Source of the DNA: VYFG01 sp964403545
GTDB lineage: Bacteria; Pseudomonadota; Gammaproteobacteria; Arenicellales; Poriferihabitantaceae
Reading direction: 5' to 3'
DNA: 34,110 nt
NCBI GenBank assembly: GCA_964403545.1
Contig: CAYOGN010000094.1
Coordinates: 1 to 34,110 of the forward strand
A program made the translations under genes and the position numbers. The stretch's first letter is position 1, and every line of letters begins with the position of its first letter. This document shows positions 1-7,619 of this stretch, piece after piece. The notes under the pieces are model-generated. The model was not told where the DNA came from. It did not search any database and saw only the letters and a list, made by a program, of their open reading frames with translations.

Positions 1-1013
1 GGTTTCTACTGCAGTACGCGGAACTACCCCGGCTCGCACCCTGGATAATCGATTTTATCGGTAACTGTAATCAACAGACAATGGAAAGCAGTACCGAAGC
101 CATTGCCCCTATTTGTCTGGATGCGCTGTCGCGCCACCAAAAATTGATGCGGCTGGCGGGTTGCCAGGAGTTACTCAACGAAACGGGTTGGCTACGCGCC
201 TATCGCAGTCAATCCGGTTTTGCCAAAGCCTGCACCCGGATCCGGGATTTTGATCGCCACGGAATCAGCTACGAAATTCTGGATCAGAACAGGATTATCG
301 AATTAGAACCCGATCTCGGGTTTCATTACCCGGCCGCAATATGGATGAACAAAACCCATACGATTACCAATCCCGCACTGTTATGCAAAAAGTACTTTGA
401 CTACTTTATCTCTCAAGGCGGTGAATTTATCCAGCAATCCATTGATTCAATAGCTCCCAAAGAGGGTGGCTGGAGCGTGATAACCGGTCAACAGACCATA
501 AAAGGTTCCAGGTTGGTCATAGCGCTGGGGGCGTGGTCCAATATACTGTTAAAACCGTTGGGCGCCAGGCTTCCGTATGTACTCGAGCGAGGCTACCATA
601 TGATGTTCGAGCCACCAACTGATCAGCGGCTAAATCGTTCGCTCGTTGATGTCGAATTTGGCTTTGTGTTGAGTCCTCTGCAAACGGGCATTCGAGTCAC
701 TACCGGAGCCAATCTGGTGGCCACAGACAAACCGCCCGACCATCGGCAACTGGACAGGTTGATGCCGCACATTCGGAAGACTTTAGCGGTGGGAAAACCA
801 TTGCTCGAAAAACCCTGGATGGGCAGGCGGGCCAGCACCGCGGATTCGCTACCGATTATCGGCCCGATAGATAGTCTCCCTGGTCTGACTGTCGCTACTG
901 GACATTGCCACCTTGGCCTCACTCTTGGTCCTGTAACTGGTGAACTGGTTGCCGATGAAGTTTGTGGGCAATCGAACCCGCTCTGCCGCCCCTTTTATCC
1001 TTCCCGGTTTTAG
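1..1013 (+). CDS. FAD-dependent D-amino-acid dehydrogenase-like oxidoreductase, 5' truncated
   Basis: This is the C-terminal part of a DAO-superfamily flavoprotein (DadA-like). The frame is open from base 3 to the stop with no obligatory start, so the N-terminal FAD-binding Rossmann segment lies outside the window; the ATG at 81 is internal. Family marks seen are ERGYHMMF in the substrate-domain region, MGRRASTADSLPIIGP, and a C-terminal GHCHLGLTLGPVTGE, which matches the flavin-contacting end of DadA-type dehydrogenases. Such enzymes oxidatively deaminate amino acids or small secondary amines at the inner membrane and pass electrons to the respiratory chain. The substrate cannot be read from this fragment. 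It lies 34 nt upstream of a ureohydrolase on the same strand, so the two may be co-transcribed; an arginine or guanidino-compound substrate is only a guess. The family call is secure, the substrate is not. Confidence 0.85.
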   Translation, partial: FLLQYAELPRLAPWIIDFIGNCNQQTMESSTEAIAPICLDALSRHQKLMRLAGCQELLNETGWLRAYRSQSGFAKACTRIRDFDRHGISYEILDQNRIIELEPDLGFHYPAAIWMNKTHTITNPALLCKKYFDYFISQGGEFIQQSIDSIAPKEGGWSVITGQQTIKGSRLVIALGAWSNILLKPLGARLPYVLERGYHMMFEPPTDQRLNRSLVDVEFGFVLSPLQTGIRVTTGANLVATDKPPDHRQLDRLMPHIRKTLAVGKPLLEKPWMGRRASTADSLPIIGPIDSLPGLTVATGHCHLGLTLGPVTGELVADEVCGQSNPLCRPFYPSRF

Positions 1014-1047
1014 TGCAAACTACCGTTGCCAATAAGGAGCAGGATTC

Positions 1048-2001
1048 ATGAGCGAAGACAGACCCCCACCCGTTGAACCTGTTAGCGGCACCGTGGTGCC
1101 ACGATATGCCGGGCCATCTACTTATTGCCGATTACCGGAATTGCGTGATGTACCCTATTGCGATGTCGCAATACTTGGTATTCCTTTTGATTCCGGCACC
1201 AGTTACCGACCAGGCGCACGTTTTGGTCCCCAGGCGATCCGTCAGGCGTCGCGACATTTACGAACAAATTTTCATCCGGCTTACAATACCGAACCGTTTC
1301 GCCAGATACAGGTGGCAGATGCAGGAGATGTCGCCTGCAACCCCTACAACATAGAACAAGCGATTGAGCAGATCGAAAGTGCAGCCACCGATTTGTTAAC
1401 CAAGGTTGGTGCCATCGTCAGTCTCGGCGGGGATCACACCATCGCGGTGCCATTACTGCGTGCGGTAAACAAACAGGTCGGGCCGGTTGCGCTGGTTCAT
1501 TTTGATGCCCATCTCGATACCTGGGATACTTATTTTGGTGCACCCTATACCCATGGCACGCCATTTCGCCGCGCAGCAGAAGAAGGCTTGTTTAACGATC
1601 AGGCGTCGATGCATGTTGGTATCCGTGGACCATTATATAGCCCTGAAGATTTAACCAGGGACAAGGAACTTGGCTTCAAGGTAATACATTGCGATGAGCT
1701 GGAGCGCCAGGGTGTGGATCACGTGGTAAAGCGCATCCGTGACCGGGTCGGTGAGCAACCGTTGTATTTGTCCATCGATATTGATGTTCTCGATCCATCT
1801 CATGCACCTGGTACCGGCACGCCGGAAATTGCCGGCTTGTCCAGCCGCGAATTGATCAATATCATCAGAGGGTTACAGGGATTGAATCTGGTGTCCGCCG
1901 ATATCGTTGAGGTTGCACCTGCCTACGATCATGCTGAAATTACTTCCCTGGCAGCGGCCACCATTGCCTTCGAAATGATTAACCTGATGGTGACCAGGTA
2001 G
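1048..2001 (+). CDS. Agmatinase-family ureohydrolase
   Basis: This 317-residue ureohydrolase (arginase/agmatinase superfamily) hydrolyses a guanidino group to urea and an amine at a binuclear Mn centre in the cytoplasm. The metal-binding motifs are all present: SLGGDHT, HFDAHLDTW and SIDIDVLDPSHAPGTGTPE. The N-terminal segment, with GIPFDSGTSYRPGARFGPQAIRQ, is typical of agmatinases, guanidinobutyrases and guanidinopropionases, and the length fits all three, so SpeB, GbuA or GpuA activity cannot be separated by eye. The ATG at 1048 is supported by an AAGGAG ribosome-binding site at 1034-1039. The upstream flavoprotein is 34 nt away on the same strand. If that enzyme deaminates D-arginine, this one could act as a guanidinobutyrase, but this is inference. 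Confidence 0.9.
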   Translation: MSEDRPPPVEPVSGTVVPRYAGPSTYCRLPELRDVPYCDVAILGIPFDSGTSYRPGARFGPQAIRQASRHLRTNFHPAYNTEPFRQIQVADAGDVACNPYNIEQAIEQIESAATDLLTKVGAIVSLGGDHTIAVPLLRAVNKQVGPVALVHFDAHLDTWDTYFGAPYTHGTPFRRAAEEGLFNDQASMHVGIRGPLYSPEDLTRDKELGFKVIHCDELERQGVDHVVKRIRDRVGEQPLYLSIDIDVLDPSHAPGTGTPEIAGLSSRELINIIRGLQGLNLVSADIVEVAPAYDHAEITSLAAATIAFEMINLMVTR

Positions 2002-2065
2002 TAACATCTCAATAACTCCTTGTGAGCTCTTTTCACTGGCCAAATCTTTTTGCAGGGATGCCGCC

Positions 2066-2167
2066 GATGAAGAAACGGCAGCTGTTTTCCGTTCCGAGGG
2101 CCATCCCTGGCCTGTCCCGCGCTCGTCCATGGCGCTAGTCACTCCAAACAGCCACCGTTTCTTCATC
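2066..2167. repeat. Intergenic palindromic element with 22-bp inverted arms
   Basis: Arms at 2066-2087 (GATGAAGAAACGG followed by CAGCTGTTT) and 2146-2167 (the reverse complement) match at 20 of 22 positions and enclose a 58-nt GC-rich spacer. The spacer holds further short complementary segments (CAGGGATG just before the left arm, CATCCCTG inside the loop). It lies between the ureohydrolase stop and the rph promoter. It could be a terminator-like structure for the upstream gene, or a dispersed palindromic repeat of the kind common in gammaproteobacterial intergenic DNA. No other copy was noticed in this window. Confidence 0.75.
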
Positions 2168-2221
2168 AGCTAGAATCAATGAGTTTCATCGGAAAACACT
2201 GAGAAAAATCGCCCTGCGAGC

Positions 2222-2251
2222 CTGACGGTCCAGGGCCGTCCCGCGTATAAT
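2222..2251 (+). promoter_or_regulatory. Probable sigma-70 promoter of rph
   Basis: A perfect TATAAT at 2246-2251 lies 18 nt after CTGACG (2222-2227, four of six matches to TTGACA). Transcription would begin near 2258, about 45 nt before the rph ATG. The promoter lies just downstream of the palindromic element. It probably drives rph, rdgB and the gpmI fusion, since those three follow without a visible terminator. Together with the element at 2066-2167 it accounts for the 301-nt gene-free stretch 2002-2302. Confidence 0.6.
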
Positions 2252-2302
2252 GGGGGCCTTCGCAGATTGTCACCCACCTTACTCTTAATTTCCTTATTCA
2301 AC

Positions 2303-3022
2303 ATGTCAAGACCAAGCGATCGCCAGCCCAAAGAGCTGCGACCTGTATCCATTATTCGCCACTACACCCGTCATGCCGAGGGTTCCGTATTAATCAGCTT
2401 TGGTGATACTAAAGTATTGTGCAATGCCAGCGTGGAAGAACGGGTTCCCCACTTTCTGCGCAACAAAAAGAAGGGCTGGGTCACCGCGGAATACAGCATG
2501 CTGCCCCGCGCTACCAATACCCGTAGCGATCGTGAAGCGAGCCGTGGCAAACAATCCGGTCGAACCCTGGAAATTCAGCGCCTGATCGGTCGCTCACTGC
2601 GCGCCGCCATTGATACGCGCATCCTTGGTGAGCGTACGATTACCGTCGACTGTGATGTTATCCAGGCCGATGGAGGCACCCGGACCGCAGCCATTACCGG
2701 CGCATGGGTTGCCATGATGGACGCAATCAACTGGCTGAACTACCATGATATTATTGCCCAAATCCCGATTCACAGAGCAGTGTGCGCGGTCTCAGTCGGA
2801 GTTTATAAAGGCCAGGTGATCACTGACCTTGACTATGCCGAAGACAGCAACGCAGACACCGATATGAATGTCGTGATGGACGACCAGGGGGGGTTGATCG
2901 AGGTTCAGGGTACCGCTGAAGCGCAGCCCTTTTCGAGGGACAATCTCAACCAGATGCTTGACCAGGCAGCGCTGGCCAGCGAACAATTATTTTCAATTCA
3001 AAAACAGGCACTGGCTGACTAG
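2303..3022 (+). CDS. rph: Ribonuclease PH
   Basis: RNase PH is the phosphorolytic 3'-5' exoribonuclease that trims tRNA 3' ends, working as a hexamer in the cytoplasm. The 239-residue product matches the family almost throughout: HAEGSVLISFGDTKVLCNAS near the N-terminus, GWVTAEYSMLPRAT, the REASRGKQSGRTLEIQRLIG segment with the phosphate-site arginines, and the catalytic-core CDVIQADGGTRTAAITGA. The start is placed at ATG 2303, because the protein then begins MSRPSDRQPKELRP like known RNase PH; an in-frame TTG at 2267 would add twelve hydrophobic residues with no family support. It is the first gene of a tight rph-rdgB-gpmI run. The rph-rdgB pairing is common in gammaproteobacteria. Confidence 0.97.
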   Translation: MSRPSDRQPKELRPVSIIRHYTRHAEGSVLISFGDTKVLCNASVEERVPHFLRNKKKGWVTAEYSMLPRATNTRSDREASRGKQSGRTLEIQRLIGRSLRAAIDTRILGERTITVDCDVIQADGGTRTAAITGAWVAMMDAINWLNYHDIIAQIPIHRAVCAVSVGVYKGQVITDLDYAEDSNADTDMNVVMDDQGGLIEVQGTAEAQPFSRDNLNQMLDQAALASEQLFSIQKQALAD

Positions 3023-3043
3023 TGGTCCAACACACTATGATTA

Positions 3044-3643
3044 ATGGCTAAAGTAATACTGGCAACCGGCAATGCCGGCAAGCTGGCAGAAATGAGCCGG
3101 TTACTCGAAGGCTGGGATGTGGTCGCGCAGTCCCGATTCGATTTTGCTGAAGCAGAGGAAACAGGTCTCACATTTGTCGAAAATGCCATCCTCAAGGCGC
3201 GTCATGCCTGCCTGCACGGCGGTCTGGCTGCCATTGCAGATGACTCCGGACTGGAAGTGGATGCACTTAAGGGGCAGCCGGGTATTTATTCCGCCCGCTA
3301 TGCCGGGCGCGGTGCTTCTGATCAGGAAAATCTCGATAAACTTCTCTCCAACATGGACCAGCAAACCCGGAGACAGGCACGATTTCGCTGCGTCATCGTC
3401 TATATGCAGCACCAACATGACCCATCTCCAATCATCTGCAGTGGTAGCTGGGAAGGGGAAATTGCCTGGATTCCACAGGGAGATAACGGTTTTGGCTATG
3501 ATCCCGTGTTCTACCTGCCAGCGCTCGGGAAAACTGCGGCACAATTGAGTGCGGAAGAAAAAAATCAGTTAAGCCATCGCGCCGCAGCGTTGCAACAACT
3601 TCGCCAACAATTAACCCCATTGGTCAATACTGATGCAGCTTGA
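3044..3643 (+). CDS. rdgB: Non-canonical purine NTP pyrophosphatase (RdgB/HAM1)
   Basis: RdgB hydrolyses dITP, ITP and XTP to monophosphates and so keeps deaminated purines out of nucleic acids. The 199-residue length is normal. Diagnostic segments are ILATGNAGKLAEM at the N-terminus (substrate-binding loop), ADDSGLEVDALKGQPGIYSARYAG (catalytic and metal-binding acidic region), and GFGYDPVFYLP followed by LSAEEKNQLSHRAAAL. It starts 21 nt after the rph stop. Its last 11 nt overlap the start of the next gene, which suggests translational coupling. In many gammaproteobacteria the gene after rdgB is hemW; here it is a phosphoglycerate mutase fusion. Confidence 0.97.
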   Translation: MAKVILATGNAGKLAEMSRLLEGWDVVAQSRFDFAEAEETGLTFVENAILKARHACLHGGLAAIADDSGLEVDALKGQPGIYSARYAGRGASDQENLDKLLSNMDQQTRRQARFRCVIVYMQHQHDPSPIICSGSWEGEIAWIPQGDNGFGYDPVFYLPALGKTAAQLSAEEKNQLSHRAAALQQLRQQLTPLVNTDAA

Positions 3644-5792
3644 AAAGCTGGCCACCTTCGGTGGCAGTAAAGGACCGGTACTACTGGTGGTTGCCGACGG
3701 CGTTGGACTGGCCCCTGATGGTCCAGCCAATGCCATCTCGCTGGCCCATACCCCCACCATAGATCGGTTGCTTGCCTCGCCCCTCAGTACCCGACTGTAC
3801 GCTCACGGGACATGGGTTGGACTCCCCAGTGATGCCGATATGGGCAATAGTGAGGTCGGCCACAATGCCCTTGGCAGCGGGCAAATCATCAGTCAGGGCG
3901 CCAAACTGGTCAATCAGGCTTTCGCTGACGCCAGTATTTTCAACAGTCCGTCCTGGGGCGAAGTAGAACAACGTGGCAAGTCGGGCAATACCGTGCATTT
4001 TCTCGGGCTGCTATCTGATGGCAACATACATTCCCATATCGACCATCTCATGGCCCTGCTGGATCGTTGCGACACTGCTGCAATCAAAACCGTGCGGGCG
4101 CATTGCCTGTTCGACGGTCGCGATGTAGATCCGCGTTCCGCACTCAAATACCTTGACCTGCTCGATCAGACCATGGGCCGAATCAACAGCGGCGACAGGC
4201 GGGACTATCGACTGGCCTCGGGCGGTGGCCGCATGATCATCACCATGGACCGGTACCAGGCCGACTGGGCGATGGTAAAGCGAGGTTACGATATTCATGT
4301 TCACGGGATCGGTAATCCGGTCACAGATGCAGGTACTGAAATCAGGCGTCAGTATGAGAGTAACCCGGAGGTAACGGATCAGACCCTGGAACCTTTTGTC
4401 ATAACAGATGATAACGGGAAACCTGTTGGCGCCATGGAAGATGGCGATGCGGTGGTATTATTTAATTTCCGTGGCGATCGGGGTATCGAAATTTCGCAGG
4501 CCCTGGAGAGCAAACAGTTTGCCAGGTTTGACCGCAGGCAGCATCCGGACCTGTATTTCTGCGGGATGCTTGAGTACGATGGCGACCTGAAGATTCCGCT
4601 CAACTTTCTGGTGAATCCTCCTGTTATCGAGCGCACCATGATCGAGTATATGTGCGGCGAAAATCTGGCCACCTTCGCGGTCAGTGAAACCCAGAAGTTT
4701 GGTCACGTTACCTATTTCTGGAATGGAAACCGCTCCGAATACCTGGATCCGGAACTGGAAACCTGGGTCGAAATCCCGTCGGATAATATTGCCTTCAATA
4801 AAGCCCCGGCAATGAAAGCAAGGGAAATTACCGACGCCACCATCGAGTTGTTAATCAACGGAAAGCAGCGCTTTGGCCGGATCAATTTTGCCAATGGCGA
4901 TATGGTTGGCCATACCGGCGACATCGAGGCAACAGTCAGGGCAATGGAATCGGTCGATCAATGCCTGGGAGAATTGATCGACGTAGTGATGGACCTGGAT
5001 GGGATACTGATTTTTACCGCCGATCACGGCAACGCCGACGAAATGTTTGTCATCAAGGATGGTCAACAGGTATCCCGCACCTCCCACACCCTCAACCAGG
5101 TGCCTTTTGTCATCGTGGACAAAATTCATCAGGGTCAGTATCAGTTCACTGAATCCAGTGATTCCGGGTTAGCCAATGTTGCCGCAACGGTATTTAACTT
5201 GATGGGCTATCAGGCGCCGGAGCACTATCAGCCTTCCCTCATCAAATTTCCCGGGGAGCCCCGTAGCCGCCGAATGATTCATCACGGCGCGGTAGTCAAC
5301 CTCGGCCTCGAGACGGTGAAATTACCGAACAACGAGCTTCTCGCCCTGGAAATCGTCAGACATCCAGGTGGCGCTGTCGTGGCCGCCATGGATGAGCAAC
5401 AGCAGATTTGCCTGATTCGCCAGTTCCGTCATGCTGCAAACGGCTGGATATGGGAGTTTCCCGCCGGACTTCTGGAGCCTTATGAAGATCCTGAATCAGC
5501 AGCATTTCGAGAACTGAAAGAAGAAACAGGCTGTACTGTGAGTGAACTGATATCCCTTGGTTCAACCCTGACCACTCCCGGATTTTGCACCGAGCGTCTA
5601 CACCTTTTCCTTGCCATGAAGGCGAAAAAAGGTGAAGCCAGTCCAGAACAACATGAATTTATCGAGACCCACTGGTTGCCCCTTGATACCATCAACCGGA
5701 TGGCAATAGAAGGAGATATCGACGATGCCAAGACCATCGTCACACTCTATCGTCTGAACCGGTATCTTGCCAGTGCGCTATCGCCAAATTGA
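3633..5792 (+). CDS. gpmI: Cofactor-independent phosphoglycerate mutase fused to a Nudix hydrolase
   Basis: A 719-residue two-domain protein. Residues 1 to about 540 form a 2,3-bisphosphoglycerate-independent phosphoglycerate mutase (3-PG to 2-PG, glycolysis): metal-binding VADGVG (about 20-25), nucleophile Ser73 in MGNSEVGH, DGRDVDPRS, FNFRGDRG, GDMVGHTGD and TADHGNADEM. The sequence resembles the longer plant/trypanosomatid-like subtype more than the E. coli type. Residues about 548-719 form a Nudix hydrolase with a complete Nudix box (G612 to C634: Gly, Glu618, RELKEE, Gly633) and a PGF motif about 15 residues later, the placement known for ADP-ribose pyrophosphatases. The frame is continuous through the junction. 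The ATG at 3633 overlaps the rdgB end by 11 nt. Both active sites look intact. A lost stop codon from sequencing error is the main alternative to a true fusion. Confidence 0.92.
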   Translation: MQLEKLATFGGSKGPVLLVVADGVGLAPDGPANAISLAHTPTIDRLLASPLSTRLYAHGTWVGLPSDADMGNSEVGHNALGSGQIISQGAKLVNQAFADASIFNSPSWGEVEQRGKSGNTVHFLGLLSDGNIHSHIDHLMALLDRCDTAAIKTVRAHCLFDGRDVDPRSALKYLDLLDQTMGRINSGDRRDYRLASGGGRMIITMDRYQADWAMVKRGYDIHVHGIGNPVTDAGTEIRRQYESNPEVTDQTLEPFVITDDNGKPVGAMEDGDAVVLFNFRGDRGIEISQALESKQFARFDRRQHPDLYFCGMLEYDGDLKIPLNFLVNPPVIERTMIEYMCGENLATFAVSETQKFGHVTYFWNGNRSEYLDPELETWVEIPSDNIAFNKAPAMKAREITDATIELLINGKQRFGRINFANGDMVGHTGDIEATVRAMESVDQCLGELIDVVMDLDGILIFTADHGNADEMFVIKDGQQVSRTSHTLNQVPFVIVDKIHQGQYQFTESSDSGLANVAATVFNLMGYQAPEHYQPSLIKFPGEPRSRRMIHHGAVVNLGLETVKLPNNELLALEIVRHPGGAVVAAMDEQQQICLIRQFRHAANGWIWEFPAGLLEPYEDPESAAFRELKEETGCTVSELISLGSTLTTPGFCTERLHLFLAMKAKKGEASPEQHEFIETHWLPLDTINRMAIEGDIDDAKTIVTLYRLNRYLASALSPN

Positions 5793-5799
5793 TTTTATG

Positions 5800-6645
5800 C
5801 TAATTCGTAATAAAGGGAATATTCGCCCGCGCATACCCCTGGGGAATCTGGTAGTCCGTGTTTGCAAAGACCGCCGGCAAAATTCGGGTAACCCTGACCT
5901 TGAGTTGGTCCTTTGCTGAATGCAGCCCAATAGGTAGTCCGGTCGAACCCTCCAGGTTCATCTCCGGAACAATCAACCCGAACACGGTGAGCAATTTACC
6001 GGCATGGATAAGTATCCGGTTGCCAAACTGCAGAAACACGCGCAAGGTGTTAAAGTCAGTGGGGCTGAGTTTTAGAGTGCTGTTTTCAGCGATGCATATT
6101 TCCGATTGCAGGGTTGAATTCAGATGGGACTGAAACAGCTGACAGGAATAATCTCCGATTTCAAGTTCGCGACCTGCATCGAGCAATTTCGCTCGTGGTT
6201 GCGTTTCGGCATCCATTCCAAGGGTACCCAGAAGATCGGCCAGCACCCCCTGTTGAGACCCAACCACGGCAGACATCGAATTCATTAACGCCGCGACCTC
6301 ATCGATGGTGCGGTTATCAATCTGGGTATATGTACGATTTCGATGGTCAATCACAAACAGTATCTGGCGTTCTGAATCAAACAGCAACTCTCGACCGGGA
6401 TCACCTCCAGCCGCCTTGATCTGAACATTGCTCCCGGTGACATTGGCGGTCTGCTGAATGGAATTGCCACGCTCTTCAATAGAATACTCAACAATGGCAG
6501 CTTGCAGATTACTTACGCTGAGTAAAATAACGGCAATAAATAATGCACTGATTTTCGATGGTGTGACGGAGGCAAGTAAAGCAACCACTTTACATTGGAG
6601 GAACAACGTTTCTCTGGTAATACGGTTCAACGCCAACTGTTCCAT
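5800..6645 (-). CDS. Uncharacterised exported protein
   Basis: I do not recognise this protein. From ATG at 6645 it has 281 residues. A hydrophobic stretch (about residues 30-48, ISALFIAVILLSVSNLQA) looks like a signal peptide with a likely cut after LQA, though the N-region before it is unusually long, so the true start may be further in. The mature part begins with a beta-rich segment (VEYSIEERGNS), then DSERQILFVIDHRNRTYTQID, a pattern seen in periplasmic DUF4412-like proteins. No catalytic motif is visible. An upstream TTG at 6693 would overlap the yqeY stop by 4 nt and seems less likely. It follows yqeY on the same strand after 44 nt and converges on gpmI with a gap of only 7 nt. It is most likely periplasmic or outer-membrane associated. 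Confidence 0.75.
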   Translation of the reverse strand: MEQLALNRITRETLFLQCKVVALLASVTPSKISALFIAVILLSVSNLQAAIVEYSIEERGNSIQQTANVTGSNVQIKAAGGDPGRELLFDSERQILFVIDHRNRTYTQIDNRTIDEVAALMNSMSAVVGSQQGVLADLLGTLGMDAETQPRAKLLDAGRELEIGDYSCQLFQSHLNSTLQSEICIAENSTLKLSPTDFNTLRVFLQFGNRILIHAGKLLTVFGLIVPEMNLEGSTGLPIGLHSAKDQLKVRVTRILPAVFANTDYQIPQGYARANIPFITN

Positions 6646-6689
6646 CGCTTGATTGCAATTCTTTTTATCTTGTGGGTGAGCACCCCGGA

Positions 6690-7136
6690 TCAACCCAGTA
6701 TGGATTTAATACGTCCGCTTAATGCCCCCATATCGGCACGACCCTTAATCTGGTCACGCAGAATACCCATAACCTTACCCATGTCTTTCATGGTACTGGC
6801 ACCGGTTTGCTGAATGGCGTCCCTGATCATCTTGTCCACTGCATCATCGGATAGTTTTTCCGGCAGATAGACTTCCAGCACCGCAATATTGGCCTGCTCC
6901 TTGTCCGCCAGATCCTGACGATCTCCCTGGATAAACTGGTTTGAAGCATCGGCGCACTGTTTCACCATTTTCTGGACCACCTGGAGCACCCCGCTATCGT
7001 CCAGTTCCGTCCGCTCATCCAGTTCCTTCCGCTGAATCGCCGCGCGCACCATCCGGATCGTTTCCAACTGGATGGTATTCTTTTCGCGCATGGCCGACTT
7101 CATATCGTCCATGAGTCGCTGTTTGAGCGAAGACAT
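6690..7136 (-). CDS. yqeY: GatB/YqeY domain protein
   Basis: A 148-residue YqeY-family protein, normal in length. The whole sequence is the YqeY domain, which resembles the tRNA-binding tail of GatB. Recognisable segments are LKQRLMDDMKSAMREKN, ETIRMVRAAIQRKELDER, LEVYLPEKLSDD and the C-terminal MGKVMGILRDQIKGRADMG. Its role is unclear; interaction with tRNA or the aminoacylation machinery is proposed for the family. It lies downstream of rpsU, the classic pairing in gammaproteobacteria, but dnaG and rpoD do not follow; the unknown exported protein does. Confidence 0.95.
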   Translation of the reverse strand: MSSLKQRLMDDMKSAMREKNTIQLETIRMVRAAIQRKELDERTELDDSGVLQVVQKMVKQCADASNQFIQGDRQDLADKEQANIAVLEVYLPEKLSDDAVDKMIRDAIQQTGASTMKDMGKVMGILRDQIKGRADMGALSGRIKSILG

Positions 7137-7208
7137 CAGGCTATGTGCCTAATGAACCGGAAATAGTACTCTGTCAAGGTGATCTTGCAGGACCATCTTG
7201 AGGTAGCA

Positions 7209-7424
7209 CTAGTAAAGGCGTTTACGCCTGGCCTTTTGTCGGGAGACCCGTTTCATTTCGCGTCGCACCGCTGCATCTCCATCACGCTTTCGAACAGTGG
7301 TGGGTTTTTCGTAGCATTGGCGACGACGGGATTCGGTGAATACGCCAGCGCGCTCGCAGGCACGCCGAAAACGACGCAAAATCACATCAAACGGCTCGTT
7401 TTGTCGAACTTGTACAGACGGCAT
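7209..7424 (-). CDS. rpsU: 30S ribosomal protein S21
   Basis: S21 is a small basic protein of the 30S subunit involved in initiation and mRNA base pairing. The 71-residue product starts MPSVQVRQNEPFDVILRRF and ends RQKARRKRLY, with YEKPTTVRKR in the middle; it matches the E. coli protein in length and pattern. ATG 7424 is chosen over the in-frame ATG at 7439 because it gives the universal N-terminus and has GGAG about 11 nt upstream. The stop lies 72 nt before the yqeY start. tsaD, which often sits divergently beside rpsU, is replaced here by an aminotransferase gene. Confidence 0.97.
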   Translation of the reverse strand: MPSVQVRQNEPFDVILRRFRRACERAGVFTESRRRQCYEKPTTVRKRDGDAAVRREMKRVSRQKARRKRLY

Positions 7425-7619
7425 AAACAACAGCTCCATAGGGCTAATTTATCGGGGTCGCAATTCTACTGCTAAATACCCGCCAAGTACAGATAGTACA
7501 AGCGCCAATGTTGTTTGTTCAAATCGACAAAATTCGCGCACGAAAAGCAGCTTTTAACGCAAAATGGAACCCAAAATGGTAGAATTCTGCGCTTTCAATC
7601 GATCACATCCATTGTCATC

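Noticed and set aside
2267..2302. N-terminal extension of RNase PH from a TTG
   Set aside because: The extra residues match nothing in the family. ATG 2303 gives the standard N-terminus and lies properly downstream of the promoter.
3101..3544. 147-codon open frame antisense to rdgB
   Set aside because: It lies wholly inside a clearly coding gene, has no recognisable domain and no ribosome-binding site; it is a shadow of the rdgB reading frame.
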